Source of the DNA: JAWKWA01 sp041397765
Lineage (GTDB): Bacteria; Pseudomonadota; Alphaproteobacteria; Rhizobiales; Hyphomicrobiaceae
Direction of reading: 5' to 3'
Length of the DNA stretch: 64,000 nt
NCBI GenBank assembly: GCA_041397765.1
Contig: JAWKWA010000007.1
Coordinates: 1 to 64,000, forward strand
Part shown: positions 1 through 7,233 of the stretch, piece by piece
How positions within the stretch are numbered: position 1 is the first letter of the stretch
Layout: the number at the start of each line of letters is the position of its first letter
Notes under the pieces: generated by a model
The model's database searches: none
Told to the model about the DNA's origin: nothing
Seen by the model: only the letters and a program-made list of their open reading frames with translations
Translations under genes and position numbers: made by a program

Positions 1-1
1 G

Positions 2-103
2 GAGAGCGTCCCGGAGGTCGAGCAGGTCGCCGAGGCCCGGCCGACCGAGCCCCGGCCCGTCGAGCCGCCACGTCGCGGCTGGTGGCAGCGCCGCGAGGTT
101 TGA
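2..103 (+). CDS. C-terminal end of a plus-strand gene, probably ribonuclease E (partial)
   Basis: An open frame enters from the left edge and stops with TGA at 101-103. The visible 33 residues are acidic and proline-rich and finish in RRGWWQRREV. A disordered Pro/Glu/Ala tail closing on a GWWQR-type peptide is typical of alphaproteobacterial RNase E (Rne/Rng), the endonuclease scaffold of the RNA degradosome. The catalytic half is outside the window, so the identification rests only on the tail. The next features downstream are a structured repeat and paired hairpins rather than another plus-strand gene, so this is the end of its transcription unit. Confidence 0.5.
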   Translation, partial: ESVPEVEQVAEARPTEPRPVEPPRRGWWQRREV

Positions 104-133
104 GCGACCGCATCGAGTCTCTGATCCGCAGGT

Positions 134-273
134 CTGATACCGCCTCGCGAAACCTCTGACTTTCGCGAGGTGGTGTGCGCGCGCGGGGTTGGTGGGGCGG
201 CCGCGCGCAAACAAAGAACATACCGGCGCGCATCCAACTCGATCACGAGTCGCGACCCATGCGCGCCGGTATG
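134..273. repeat. Structured intergenic repeat, copy 1
   Basis: The element has a first hairpin (CCTCGCGAAA at 143-152 pairing with TTTCGCGAGG at 161-170), a G-rich core (about 178-218, one unit bounded by GCGCGC and ending in AAACAAA), and a second hairpin (TACCGGCGCGCAT at 221-233 with ATGCGCGCCGGTA at 259-271, a perfect 13-bp stem). Inside the second stem is a small helix ACTCG/CGAGT. A related copy with the same order of parts lies at 24258-24478. No gene is encoded in it. Confidence 0.75.
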
Positions 274-297
274 ATCCATCGCGCGGTTTGGGTAGAG

Positions 298-427
298 GGG
301 CGAGCGTTGCTCGCCCGCCTCGACCGTGCGGATGGCGCTCCGGGCGCATGCGGCGACGAGCGAACGAGCGGGGTCGCCCGTAGTCGTCAGAGCAGGTCCG
401 CACGTCATGGGCGAGCGCCGCTCGCCC
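298..427. repeat. Twin hairpins with identical stems
   Basis: The same 8-bp stem, GGGCGAGC pairing with GCTCGCCC around a 3-nt loop, occurs twice: 298-316 (loop GTT) and 409-427 (loop GCC). They sit between the structured repeat and the convergent end of rluC, so they may help end transcription from both sides. There is no T-run, so a classical intrinsic terminator is not supported. Confidence 0.5.
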
Positions 428-472
428 CTCCGACGACGGGGCGGACGGCCTGCGCCATCCGCCGTGCGCCAC

Positions 473-2116
473 TCATTCCTCCGGGGCGTCGTCGATGGGG
501 TCGTAGCGGTCGGCGTCGAGGCCGAGGAGCGACCAGGACTGGCGCATATGCGGCGGCAGCGGTGCCGTCACGTCGATCGGATCGCCGGTGCGAGGATGGG
601 GCACGGTGATGCGCCGGGCGAGGAGGTGCAGACGGTTCTGCATGCCCGGCGGCAGCTCCCACTGCTCGCGGATGAAGTACTTCGCATCGCCGATGATCGG
701 ATGGCCGATATGGGCCATGTGGGCACGGAGCTGATGGGTGCGGCCGGTCACCGGCTTCAGCGACACCCAGGCGGCGATGCGCGCGGAATGCTCGACGACG
801 GCGTAGTAGGTGAGGGCGTGGCTGGCGCCCTCCTCGCCATGCTCGGCGATGCGCATCTTGGCCTCGCCCTCGGCCTCCGCCTCGAGATCCTTGGCGAGAT
901 AGGTCGAGATGCGGCCCTGGCGGAGCTTGGGCGAGCCGGCGACGAGGGCCCAGTAGACCTTGCGGGCGGCGCGCGAGCGGAAGGTACGGGTCAGCTCCTG
1001 GGCGGCGAAGCGTGTCTTGGCGACGAGCAGGCAGCCGGCGGTGTCCTTGTCGAGGCGGTGGACGAGACGGGCGCGCTGGCCGCCCTTGACGAGGAGCGCG
1101 CCGATCATCTGGTCGACATGGCGCGTGGTGCCCGAGCCGCCCTGCACGGCAAGGCCCATCGGCTTGTCGAGCACGAGAACGTCGTCGTCCTCATAGAGAG
1201 TGATCGAGGCGAGGAAGGCGCGGGTCTCGGCGTCGCGGGAGGTGTTCGCGGCGCGCGGCGCGGGAGCCTCGGTCTTCATCGGGGGAATGCGCAGCGACTG
1301 GCCGACCATGAGGCGGGCATTCGCCTTGACGCGGCGGCCGTCGAGCCGGAGCTCGCCCTTCCGGACGATGCGCTGGATGTGGGAGAAGGCGAGCTCGGGG
1401 AAATGCACCTCGAGATAGCGGTCGATGCGCATGCCGGCCTCGTCGGGGCCGATGGTGACGGTCTGGGCCGGGGTGGATGGGGCGCCGGACGGAGCCGGGG
1501 CGGTGGCCGGATCGGCGGCGGCGTCGGCCGATGACTGGACGGCGTCGCGGCGATCGGTTCGCGGCCCGCGCGACTTCAGGAAGGACTTGCCCGGCCGACG
1601 GACTGTCGGGTCGAGGCGGGGATCGCCAGAGGTTTCGGTCTCGGATCGCCGCGAACGCGCAAAACGGTCGCCGGCGGTGCGATGGCCGCGCCGGTCGCCG
1701 TCGCGCCGGTCGGGACGACCTTCGTGACGTCCCTCGCCAGCGCCCTCCGCGTGGCCGCGATGGTCGGGACGGTCGGTGCGGCCGCCGAAGCGGCGCCCCT
1801 CGCTGCGGGGGCCGCCAGGGCGGCGATCATCTCGCTCGGGTCTCGCAAAGGGACGGGCGCGGCGGGGCCGTTCGGTCTCGGCGCCCGCCTCGGGGCGATC
1901 ATTGCGACCGTTGCGATCACCATCGCGGGGGAAGGCTGGGCGGGCGCGGAAGCGCTCGCGGGGGCCGCCGCGCTCGCCATCGGCGGTGGCGCGTGCGCCC
2001 TGCGGTCTGCGCGGCGCGGCCGGTCGCTGTGGGATCGGTCGCTGTGGGGGCGGTCTGGGCGATCGCCATCGGGGCGGCGATGTCCTTCGCCCGCGCGCTC
2101 GCCGCGGCCGCGCCAA
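473..2116 (-). CDS. rluC: Large-subunit rRNA pseudouridine synthase, RluC/RluD family
   Basis: The enzyme isomerises specific uridines of 23S rRNA. The C-terminal 320 residues carry an S4 RNA-binding domain (begins MRIDRYLEVHFPEL, then IQRIVRKGELRLDGRRVK) and the RluA-type catalytic domain with the Asp-bearing motif RLVHRLDKDTAGCLL and the later GRTHQLRAHMAHIGHP. In front lies a long Arg/Gly/Asp-rich disordered segment. That charged region begins in a different frame at an ATG at 2697, so the ATG at 2116 is probably not the natural start. Its first ~35 codons (to about 2010) read as an out-of-frame translation. Family assignment is firm; the exact target uridines are inferred from the S4-containing architecture. 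Confidence 0.85.
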   Translation of the reverse strand: MARPRRARGRRTSPPRWRSPRPPPQRPIPQRPAAPRRPQGARATADGERGGPRERFRARPAFPRDGDRNGRNDRPEAGAETERPRRARPFARPERDDRRPGGPRSEGRRFGGRTDRPDHRGHAEGAGEGRHEGRPDRRDGDRRGHRTAGDRFARSRRSETETSGDPRLDPTVRRPGKSFLKSRGPRTDRRDAVQSSADAAADPATAPAPSGAPSTPAQTVTIGPDEAGMRIDRYLEVHFPELAFSHIQRIVRKGELRLDGRRVKANARLMVGQSLRIPPMKTEAPAPRAANTSRDAETRAFLASITLYEDDDVLVLDKPMGLAVQGGSGTTRHVDQMIGALLVKGGQRARLVHRLDKDTAGCLLVAKTRFAAQELTRTFRSRAARKVYWALVAGSPKLRQGRISTYLAKDLEAEAEGEAKMRIAEHGEEGASHALTYYAVVEHSARIAAWVSLKPVTGRTHQLRAHMAHIGHPIIGDAKYFIREQWELPPGMQNRLHLLARRITVPHPRTGDPIDVTAPLPPHMRQSWSLLGLDADRYDPIDDAPEE

Positions 2117-2697
2117 TCACGTCCGGCCCGATCTGCGCCCGCCCGATCTCCGCCGAAACGAGTGTCACGACGCGGGCCACGGGGGGCCGGACGCTCGCCG
2201 CCACCTTCACCACTCCCCTCGCCGGTGCGTTGGCGATCCTCGCGACGACGATATCCGCTGTCGGCCGCCGGCCGCGCGCGCGAGCGTTCGCCATCGCCAT
2301 CCCGGCGCTGCCAGGGTTTGCGCTCACCCGATCCCGACGCGGCCGCGCGCGGGCGTTCGCCGTCGCGGCCCTCAGGCCGGGCCCGGTCGCGGGGAGGTCG
2401 GCTGCTGTCGCCGTCACGACGCTGCCAGGGCTTGTGCTCGCGCGGCGGGCGGCCGCCTTCGGCGCGGTCATGCGGACGGCCATCGCGCGCGGGGCGGCCT
2501 TCGCCACCGCCCGAGGGGGCCTTGCGCCGATCGTCGCTGCGGCCGGAGCCGGCGCGCGCTGGTCCGGAACGTCCCTCGCCGCCACGCGGGGGCCGGCGAC
2601 CTTCGCCCGGCTTGCCGTGACCCCGGCCCGGACCGGACCTGCCGCCGCCCTCGCCCCGCCCCGCGCCGCCCGTGCCGCGGCCCTTGTCGCGTTTCAT
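2010..2697 (-). other. Probable N-terminal, frame-shifted part of rluC
   Basis: From ATG at 2697 an open frame reads MKRDKGRGTGG and continues as Arg/Gly/Asp/Glu-rich low-complexity sequence with repeated HKPWQRRDGD and RKPWQRRDGD blocks. Near 2010-2040 (after RPRRADRRAHAPP) the charged pattern leaves this frame and continues seamlessly in the frame of the downstream S4/catalytic domain (RPQGARATADGERGG). A single-base indel would join them into one protein of about 740 residues. Such RGG/RD-rich N-terminal tails are common on alphaproteobacterial RluC. The shift may be a sequencing error in GC-rich DNA. Confidence 0.6.
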
Positions 2698-2869
2698 GTC
2701 CCGTCCCGCCGAATATCCAGAATGATCGCCGCATCCGCAATGGGCCGGCCGTGCCGACCGCCGACCCGGGGATCAAAAAAGCCTAGCCAAATCAGATTCT
2801 TGAAAAACCCATCTCACGGAATGCCATGTGCGCGCAAGCGGCGTGTCGCGTCTTGGCGACCCCTGGCGT

Positions 2870-3649
2870 TCACTGGAGACCGAGACGGGTGGAAGCCGCC
2901 GTCATATGCGGGGGAAAGGGCGCGACGACATCGAGCGTCCGCCTCGTGGCGGGATGGAGGAAGGAGAGCCGGCGCGCATGGAGATGGAGGCGCGTGCCGA
3001 TGCCGTCGGGGAGATCGGCGAGGCCGCCATAGAGCCGGTCGCCGAGCACGGGGGCACCGAGACCGGCGAGATGGGCGCGGATCTGATGCTGGCGACCGGT
3101 CAGCGGTTTCAAGGAGAGGTGGGCGAAGCGGGCGCCGGGCGAGGCGGCGAGAACCTCAAAGAGCGTCGAGGCGGGCTTGGCGCATGCGGCCTCGGCGGCA
3201 TTCTGCGGCGGGCGCATGCGATCGCCGCCGGGCTCGCGGGCCTTCAGGAGCGGGCGGTCGATGATGCCGGTCTCGGCGTCAGGCAGGCCGAGCGTCAGGG
3301 CGCGGTACTCCTTGTCGATCCGGCCCGCCATGAAGTGCCGGCCGATGGCGCGGGTCGCGACGAGCGAAAGGGCGACGAGCAGGCAGCCGGAGGTGTCGCG
3401 GTCGAGGCGGTGGGTGAGACGCGGGCGGTCGGGGGCGCCGGCGAAGGCGGCAAGAAGGATGGCGTCGAGGTCGAGGGAGGTGCGCGTACCCTTCTGGACG
3501 GCGAGCCCGGCGGGCTTGTCGAGGACGAGGAGATCGTCGTCGCGATAGAGCGTCAGGCGATCTACGAAGTCGCGGGCGGCGAGGCGATCGCCCGGGAGGC
3601 CATCCGGCAGCCCGGCGGCGGTATCGGTCACAGGCTCGAGCTCAGCCAT
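2870..3649 (-). CDS. RluA-family RNA pseudouridine synthase
   Basis: A 259-residue enzyme of the RluA superfamily without an S4 domain. The catalytic motif is RLTHRLDRDTSGCLL; supporting motifs are LLVLDKPAGLAVQ near the N-terminus and GRQHQIRAHLAGLGAPVLGD. The ATG at 3649 (MAELEPV) was chosen because it is where family-like sequence begins. The open frame extends further upstream only as a shadow of crcB. This start overlaps the end of crcB by 22 bp, indicating translational coupling. The target RNA (rRNA or tRNA) cannot be told from sequence. Confidence 0.85.
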   Translation of the reverse strand: MAELEPVTDTAAGLPDGLPGDRLAARDFVDRLTLYRDDDLLVLDKPAGLAVQKGTRTSLDLDAILLAAFAGAPDRPRLTHRLDRDTSGCLLVALSLVATRAIGRHFMAGRIDKEYRALTLGLPDAETGIIDRPLLKAREPGGDRMRPPQNAAEAACAKPASTLFEVLAASPGARFAHLSLKPLTGRQHQIRAHLAGLGAPVLGDRLYGGLADLPDGIGTRLHLHARRLSFLHPATRRTLDVVAPFPPHMTAASTRLGLQ

Positions 3650-4014
3650 CGGGCGAGCCAGAGACCGGCGAAGACGGCCGTGATCGAGAGGCCGACATTC
3701 AGCACCAGATAGCTGGAGGCCCCGGCGATCTCGCGCCGCTCGATGAGCGCGGCGAAATCGAGCGAGAAGGCCGAGAAGGTGGTGAAGCCGCCGAGCATGC
3801 CGGTCGCGACGAACGTGCGGATCTCGGTCGCGGCGTTGGCGCGCAGCGCGATCAGCACGACGACGAGGCCCATGATGAAGGAGCCGACAACGTTGACGAA
3901 CAGCGTCCACCAGGGAAAGCCGGGGCCGAGCAGCTTCAGGCCCGCCATGTTGACGAGATGGCGCAGCGCCGAGCCGATGGCGCCGCCGGCGGCTGCCAGA
4001 AGAAGCAGCCTCAT
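3628..4014 (-). CDS. crcB: Fluoride ion channel CrcB/Fluc
   Basis: A 128-residue membrane protein with four hydrophobic segments, the normal length for Fluc channels, which export fluoride as antiparallel dimers. Signature motifs are GGAIGSALRH at the N-terminus, VNVVGSFIMG in the second helix (pore Asn), and TGMLGGFTTFSAFSLD carrying the central Phe/Thr/Ser motif of the third helix. The start at 4014 (MRLLLLAAAGG) places the first helix at the N-terminus; longer in-frame starts add only charged out-of-family sequence. No fluoride riboswitch was recognised upstream. Overlaps the following pseudouridine synthase gene. Confidence 0.92.
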   Translation of the reverse strand: MRLLLLAAAGGAIGSALRHLVNMAGLKLLGPGFPWWTLFVNVVGSFIMGLVVVLIALRANAATEIRTFVATGMLGGFTTFSAFSLDFAALIERREIAGASSYLVLNVGLSITAVFAGLWLARWLSSSL

Positions 4015-4117
4015 CGCCTCCCGCCTCGCCGGAACGGGATGCGAGCCTGTCCGCACTGGTTGGCTGGCGCGAGGGCGCACAGCCGCGAGGCGATGAGCGT
4101 CCCGACGCGCGGCAGCC

Positions 4118-4360
4118 TCATGCCAGGTCGTCGTCCCGGTTCGGCGCGACGAGGCCGCCGATGCCCCAGCCGATCGCCCAGCCGATGGCGAGCGAAAGGA
4201 AGATCGCCACCAGATAGGCGAGCGCATGGGTGCCGCTGACATCGTCGGGGCTCTGGGCGGGCTGCCAGCTCACCATCAGGTCGCCGACCATGCTGCCGAT
4301 CCGCCAGATGCCGAGCGACAGGCCGAGGATCGCACCGATGAATGCGAAGAAAACTCTCAT
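4118..4360 (-). CDS. Small two-helix membrane protein, function unknown
   Basis: An 80-residue protein with two hydrophobic segments. The first is near the N-terminus (VFFAFIGAILGLSLGIW); the second is rich in Gly and Trp (LVAIFLSLAIGWAIGWGIGG). It ends in an acidic NRDDDLA tail. I do not recognise a family. It lies about 80 bp downstream of the Tae4-like amidase gene on the same strand, so co-transcription is possible. It lacks a cleavable signal peptide and does not resemble Tai4 periplasmic immunity proteins. Confidence 0.6.
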   Translation of the reverse strand: MRVFFAFIGAILGLSLGIWRIGSMVGDLMVSWQPAQSPDDVSGTHALAYLVAIFLSLAIGWAIGWGIGGLVAPNRDDDLA

Positions 4361-4441
4361 GCCGTCCTGCCCTCAACTCTTTCGCGTTCATGTTCCAGGG
4401 CTGGTCCCGAGGTCGTCACCCGGCGGCGATGCCGCGCGGGA

Positions 4442-5026
4442 TCATTTGATCTCCCAGAACCAGATCTCCTTCGACTTCGAATAGGTGTGGTAGTAGCCGA
4501 GCCAGGAGAACCATTCCATCAGCCAGTTGGCGCTGGTGCGATAGCCGTTCCAAAGATCGACATGATCGCCGGTCGGCGACTTCTCGTGCACCCATTCGGT
4601 GGTGCCGGCCGGACCCTTGATGGCGACCGAGCGTGCCCAGTAGTCCTTGAAGAAGATGAAGCCGCGGCGATTGATGATCTTCGTGTAGAAGCCGGCCGCG
4701 TCGGCGCCGGTCAGCTTCTCGACCGGGCTCAGATTGTCGTAGCGCAGGCGCGAGATCGCGTCGCCCATCTGCTGGGCGTTCAGCGTGTGCATCTCCTCGC
4801 GGCCATGGAACGAGCAGGTGGCGACCCCGCCGAGCTCGCCGATGGTGATGCCGGCGCGGTGCATGCACACGCCCATGCGGATGGCGCACTGGTTGGCGTA
4901 GGAAGGCAGCCCCTTCAGCAGCAGCTTGCCGTCGACCTCCATGTCCTTGGGCAGCCGGCAAGGGAGCTGTTCGGCATTGTTGAGCGGATGCGCCCGCCAG
5001 AGCTTGTCGAAATCGAGTGTCGCCAT
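4442..5026 (-). CDS. Tae4-like peptidoglycan amidase (type VI amidase effector 4 family)
   Basis: A 194-residue protein matching the NlpC/P60-type Tae4 family, which cuts the D-Glu/mDAP bond of peptidoglycan. The catalytic Cys is in NQCAIRMGVCMHRAGI (Cys47) and the His/Asp pair is in TGDHVDLWNGYRT (His155, Asp157). There is no signal peptide, as for proteins delivered by a type VI system or by lysis. No T6SS structural genes and no recognisable Tai4 immunity gene are in the window. It could be an orphan effector or a domesticated amidase. Start at 5026 gives the family-like MATLDFDKLWRAHP. Confidence 0.8.
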   Translation of the reverse strand: MATLDFDKLWRAHPLNNAEQLPCRLPKDMEVDGKLLLKGLPSYANQCAIRMGVCMHRAGITIGELGGVATCSFHGREEMHTLNAQQMGDAISRLRYDNLSPVEKLTGADAAGFYTKIINRRGFIFFKDYWARSVAIKGPAGTTEWVHEKSPTGDHVDLWNGYRTSANWLMEWFSWLGYYHTYSKSKEIWFWEIK

Positions 5027-5223
5027 GTGGTGTTTTCCTGCCGCCCGTCGCCCTCGCCGGCCGTGGCGGCGCCAACGCCGCCGGCCCTGCGGCCCCGTCC
5101 CGGGCCACGGGGATCATAGGCGAGAATGCCGGCTCGGGCAAAACGGGCGATCGGCGGGGGGGGTGCGCCAATGCCCCGCCTGCGGCTGATCTGAATGCGG
5201 ATCGTTTCGCCCGGTCGGGGAGT

Positions 5224-5751
5224 TCAGCCCTTGGCGCGGGCGACCGCCTCGGTGATCATGCGGCGGGCCTCGGCCGCATCGCCCCAGTGATGGATCTTCA
5301 CCCATTTGCCGGGCTCCAGATCCTTGTAGTGGGCGAAGAAGTGCTCGATCTGCTTCAGCGTGATCTCGGGCAGGTCGGAGAAATTGCGCACCTTGTAATA
5401 GCGCTGGGTGATGCTGTCGGCGGGGACGGCGAGCACCTTCTCGTCGCCGCCGGCATTGTCCTCCATGACGAGCACGCCGATCGGGCGGCAATTGATGACG
5501 GCGCCCGGCACGATGGCGCGGGTATTGCAGACAAGGACGTCGATCGGATCGCCGTCGGCCGAGAGGGTATGGGGCACGAAGCCGTAGTTCCCCGGATAGC
5601 GCATGGGCGTATAGAGGAAGCGGTCGACGAAGAGCGTGCCGGCCTGCTTGTCCATCTCGTATTTGATCGGCTCGCCACCGACCGGCACCTCGATGATGAC
5701 GTTGATGTCGTCAGGCGGCGACTTGCCGATGGCGATGGCGTCGATGCGCAT
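5224..5751 (-). CDS. ppa: Inorganic pyrophosphatase (family I)
   Basis: Soluble Mg-dependent enzyme hydrolysing pyrophosphate to phosphate, driving biosynthetic reactions. At 175 residues it has the usual bacterial family I length. The active-site signature DGDPIDVLV (three Asp metal ligands) is present, preceded by YPGNYGFVPHTL and the conserved KYEMDKQAG near the N-terminus. Transcribed alone, with about 200 bp to the amidase gene and 96 bp to rarA. Confidence 0.95.
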   Translation of the reverse strand: MRIDAIAIGKSPPDDINVIIEVPVGGEPIKYEMDKQAGTLFVDRFLYTPMRYPGNYGFVPHTLSADGDPIDVLVCNTRAIVPGAVINCRPIGVLVMEDNAGGDEKVLAVPADSITQRYYKVRNFSDLPEITLKQIEHFFAHYKDLEPGKWVKIHHWGDAAEARRMITEAVARAKG

Positions 5752-5847
5752 GGGCTCTCTCTCCGGAATGGCTTTCAGGTGGCGCGGATGACTGTCCGAG
5801 GGCCAGGCGGACGGTGAGGGATCGAACGGCCCGCGGGCAGGCGCTGC

Positions 5848-7158
5848 TCAGCCGCCCTTCCTGCGCCGCAGCCCCTCCCAATAGGCGAGGCGCTTGCGGA
5901 TCTCGCGCTCGAAGCCCCGGTCGGGGGGATCATAGAAGGTCATCCGGCCCATCTCCTCGGGGAAATAGTCCTGGCCGGAGAAGGCCTCGGGCGTGTCGTG
6001 ATCGTAGGCGTAGCCGGAGCCGTAACCCTCGTCCTTCATGAGCCGGGTCGGGGCGTTGAGGATGTGCTTGGGCGGCGACAGCGAGCCGCTCTCCTTGGCC
6101 GCGCGCATGGCCGCCTTGTAGGCCACGTAGTTGGCGTTCGATTTCGGTGCGGTCGCGACGTAGAGGCAGGCCTCGGCGAGGGCCAGCTCGCCCTCCGGGC
6201 TGCCGAGGAAATCGTAGGCGTCCTTGGCGGCGATGGTGATCTTCAGTGCATCGGGATCGGCAAGGCCGATGTCCTCGACCGCCATGCGCACGAGCCGGCG
6301 TGCCAGGAACAGCGGATCCTCGCCGCCCGCCAGCATGCGTGCGAGCCAGTAGAGCGCCGCGTCCGGATCGGAGCCGCGCACCGCCTTGTGGAGCGCGCTG
6401 ATCAGATTGTAGTGGCCGTCGCGCGACTTGTCGTAAAGGGGCGCGCGGCGCTGGACGAGCCGCGTCAGGTCTTGACGGCCGATCGGCCCCTCGCCCTCGG
6501 GCACCGTCGCGAGCACGTCCTCGACGAGATTGAGAAGCGTGCGGCCGTCGCCGTCGGCCATGCCGAGGAGGGCCATCCGGGCGTCAGGATCGAGGGGAAG
6601 CGGGCGGTGCTCGATCGCTTCGGCGCGGGTGATCAGCCTCTCGAGAGCGTCCTCGTCGAGCCGGTTGAAGGTCAGCACCGTGGCGCGCGACAGAACGGCG
6701 GCGTTCAGTTCGAAGGACGGGTTCTCGGTGGTCGCGCCGACCAGCGTGATGGTGCCGTCCTCCATATGCGGCAGGAAGCTGTCCTGCTGGGCGCGGTTGA
6801 AGCGGTGGATCTCGTCGATGAAGAGCAGCGTGCCGCGGCCGGTCTCGCGGCGCGAGCGGGCGCGCTCGAAGGCCTTCCGCAGATCCTGGACGCCCGAGAA
6901 GATGGCCGAGAGCTGCTCGAACTCGAGCCGGGTCTCGCCGGCAAGCAATCTTGCGACGGTCGTCTTGCCCGAGCCGGGCGGTCCCCAGAAGATGACGCTG
7001 GAGAGGCGGCCGGAGCGGATCATGCGGGTGAGCGTGCCGTCGGGACCGGTCAGGTGCTCCTGGCCGACGACCTCGGCGAGCTTCCTCGGGCGCAGCCGGT
7101 CGGCGAGCGGCCGGGGGGCGCCGTCGTCCATGCCGGCGGCTTCGAAGAGCGTGGTCAT
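5848..7158 (-). CDS. rarA: Replication-associated recombination protein A (RarA/MgsA AAA+ ATPase)
   Basis: A 436-residue AAA+ ATPase of the clamp-loader clade that acts at stalled replication forks and binds SSB. Walker A is WGPPGSGKTTVARLLA, Walker B LLFIDEIHRFNRAQQD, and sensor 1 LVGATTENPSF. The C-terminal half has the helical tetramerisation domain typical of RarA (around SALHKAVRGSDPDAALYWLARML). Start at 7158 (MTTLFEAAG) gives normal family length. Rhizobiales often carry it near degP, crcB and rluC, as here. Confidence 0.93.
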   Translation of the reverse strand: MTTLFEAAGMDDGAPRPLADRLRPRKLAEVVGQEHLTGPDGTLTRMIRSGRLSSVIFWGPPGSGKTTVARLLAGETRLEFEQLSAIFSGVQDLRKAFERARSRRETGRGTLLFIDEIHRFNRAQQDSFLPHMEDGTITLVGATTENPSFELNAAVLSRATVLTFNRLDEDALERLITRAEAIEHRPLPLDPDARMALLGMADGDGRTLLNLVEDVLATVPEGEGPIGRQDLTRLVQRRAPLYDKSRDGHYNLISALHKAVRGSDPDAALYWLARMLAGGEDPLFLARRLVRMAVEDIGLADPDALKITIAAKDAYDFLGSPEGELALAEACLYVATAPKSNANYVAYKAAMRAAKESGSLSPPKHILNAPTRLMKDEGYGSGYAYDHDTPEAFSGQDYFPEEMGRMTFYDPPDRGFEREIRKRLAYWEGLRRRKGG

Positions 7159-7233
7159 GGGGCGATGATATAGGCGGGATCATGCGGTCGCGCCATGGGG
7201 CGACGCTGGCGGACCGGCGAGGAAGGCCCGGCC

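Noticed and set aside
4118..4360. Tai4 immunity protein for the Tae4-like amidase
   Set aside because: The product has two membrane helices and no signal peptide or Tai4-like sequence, so the name is not supported.
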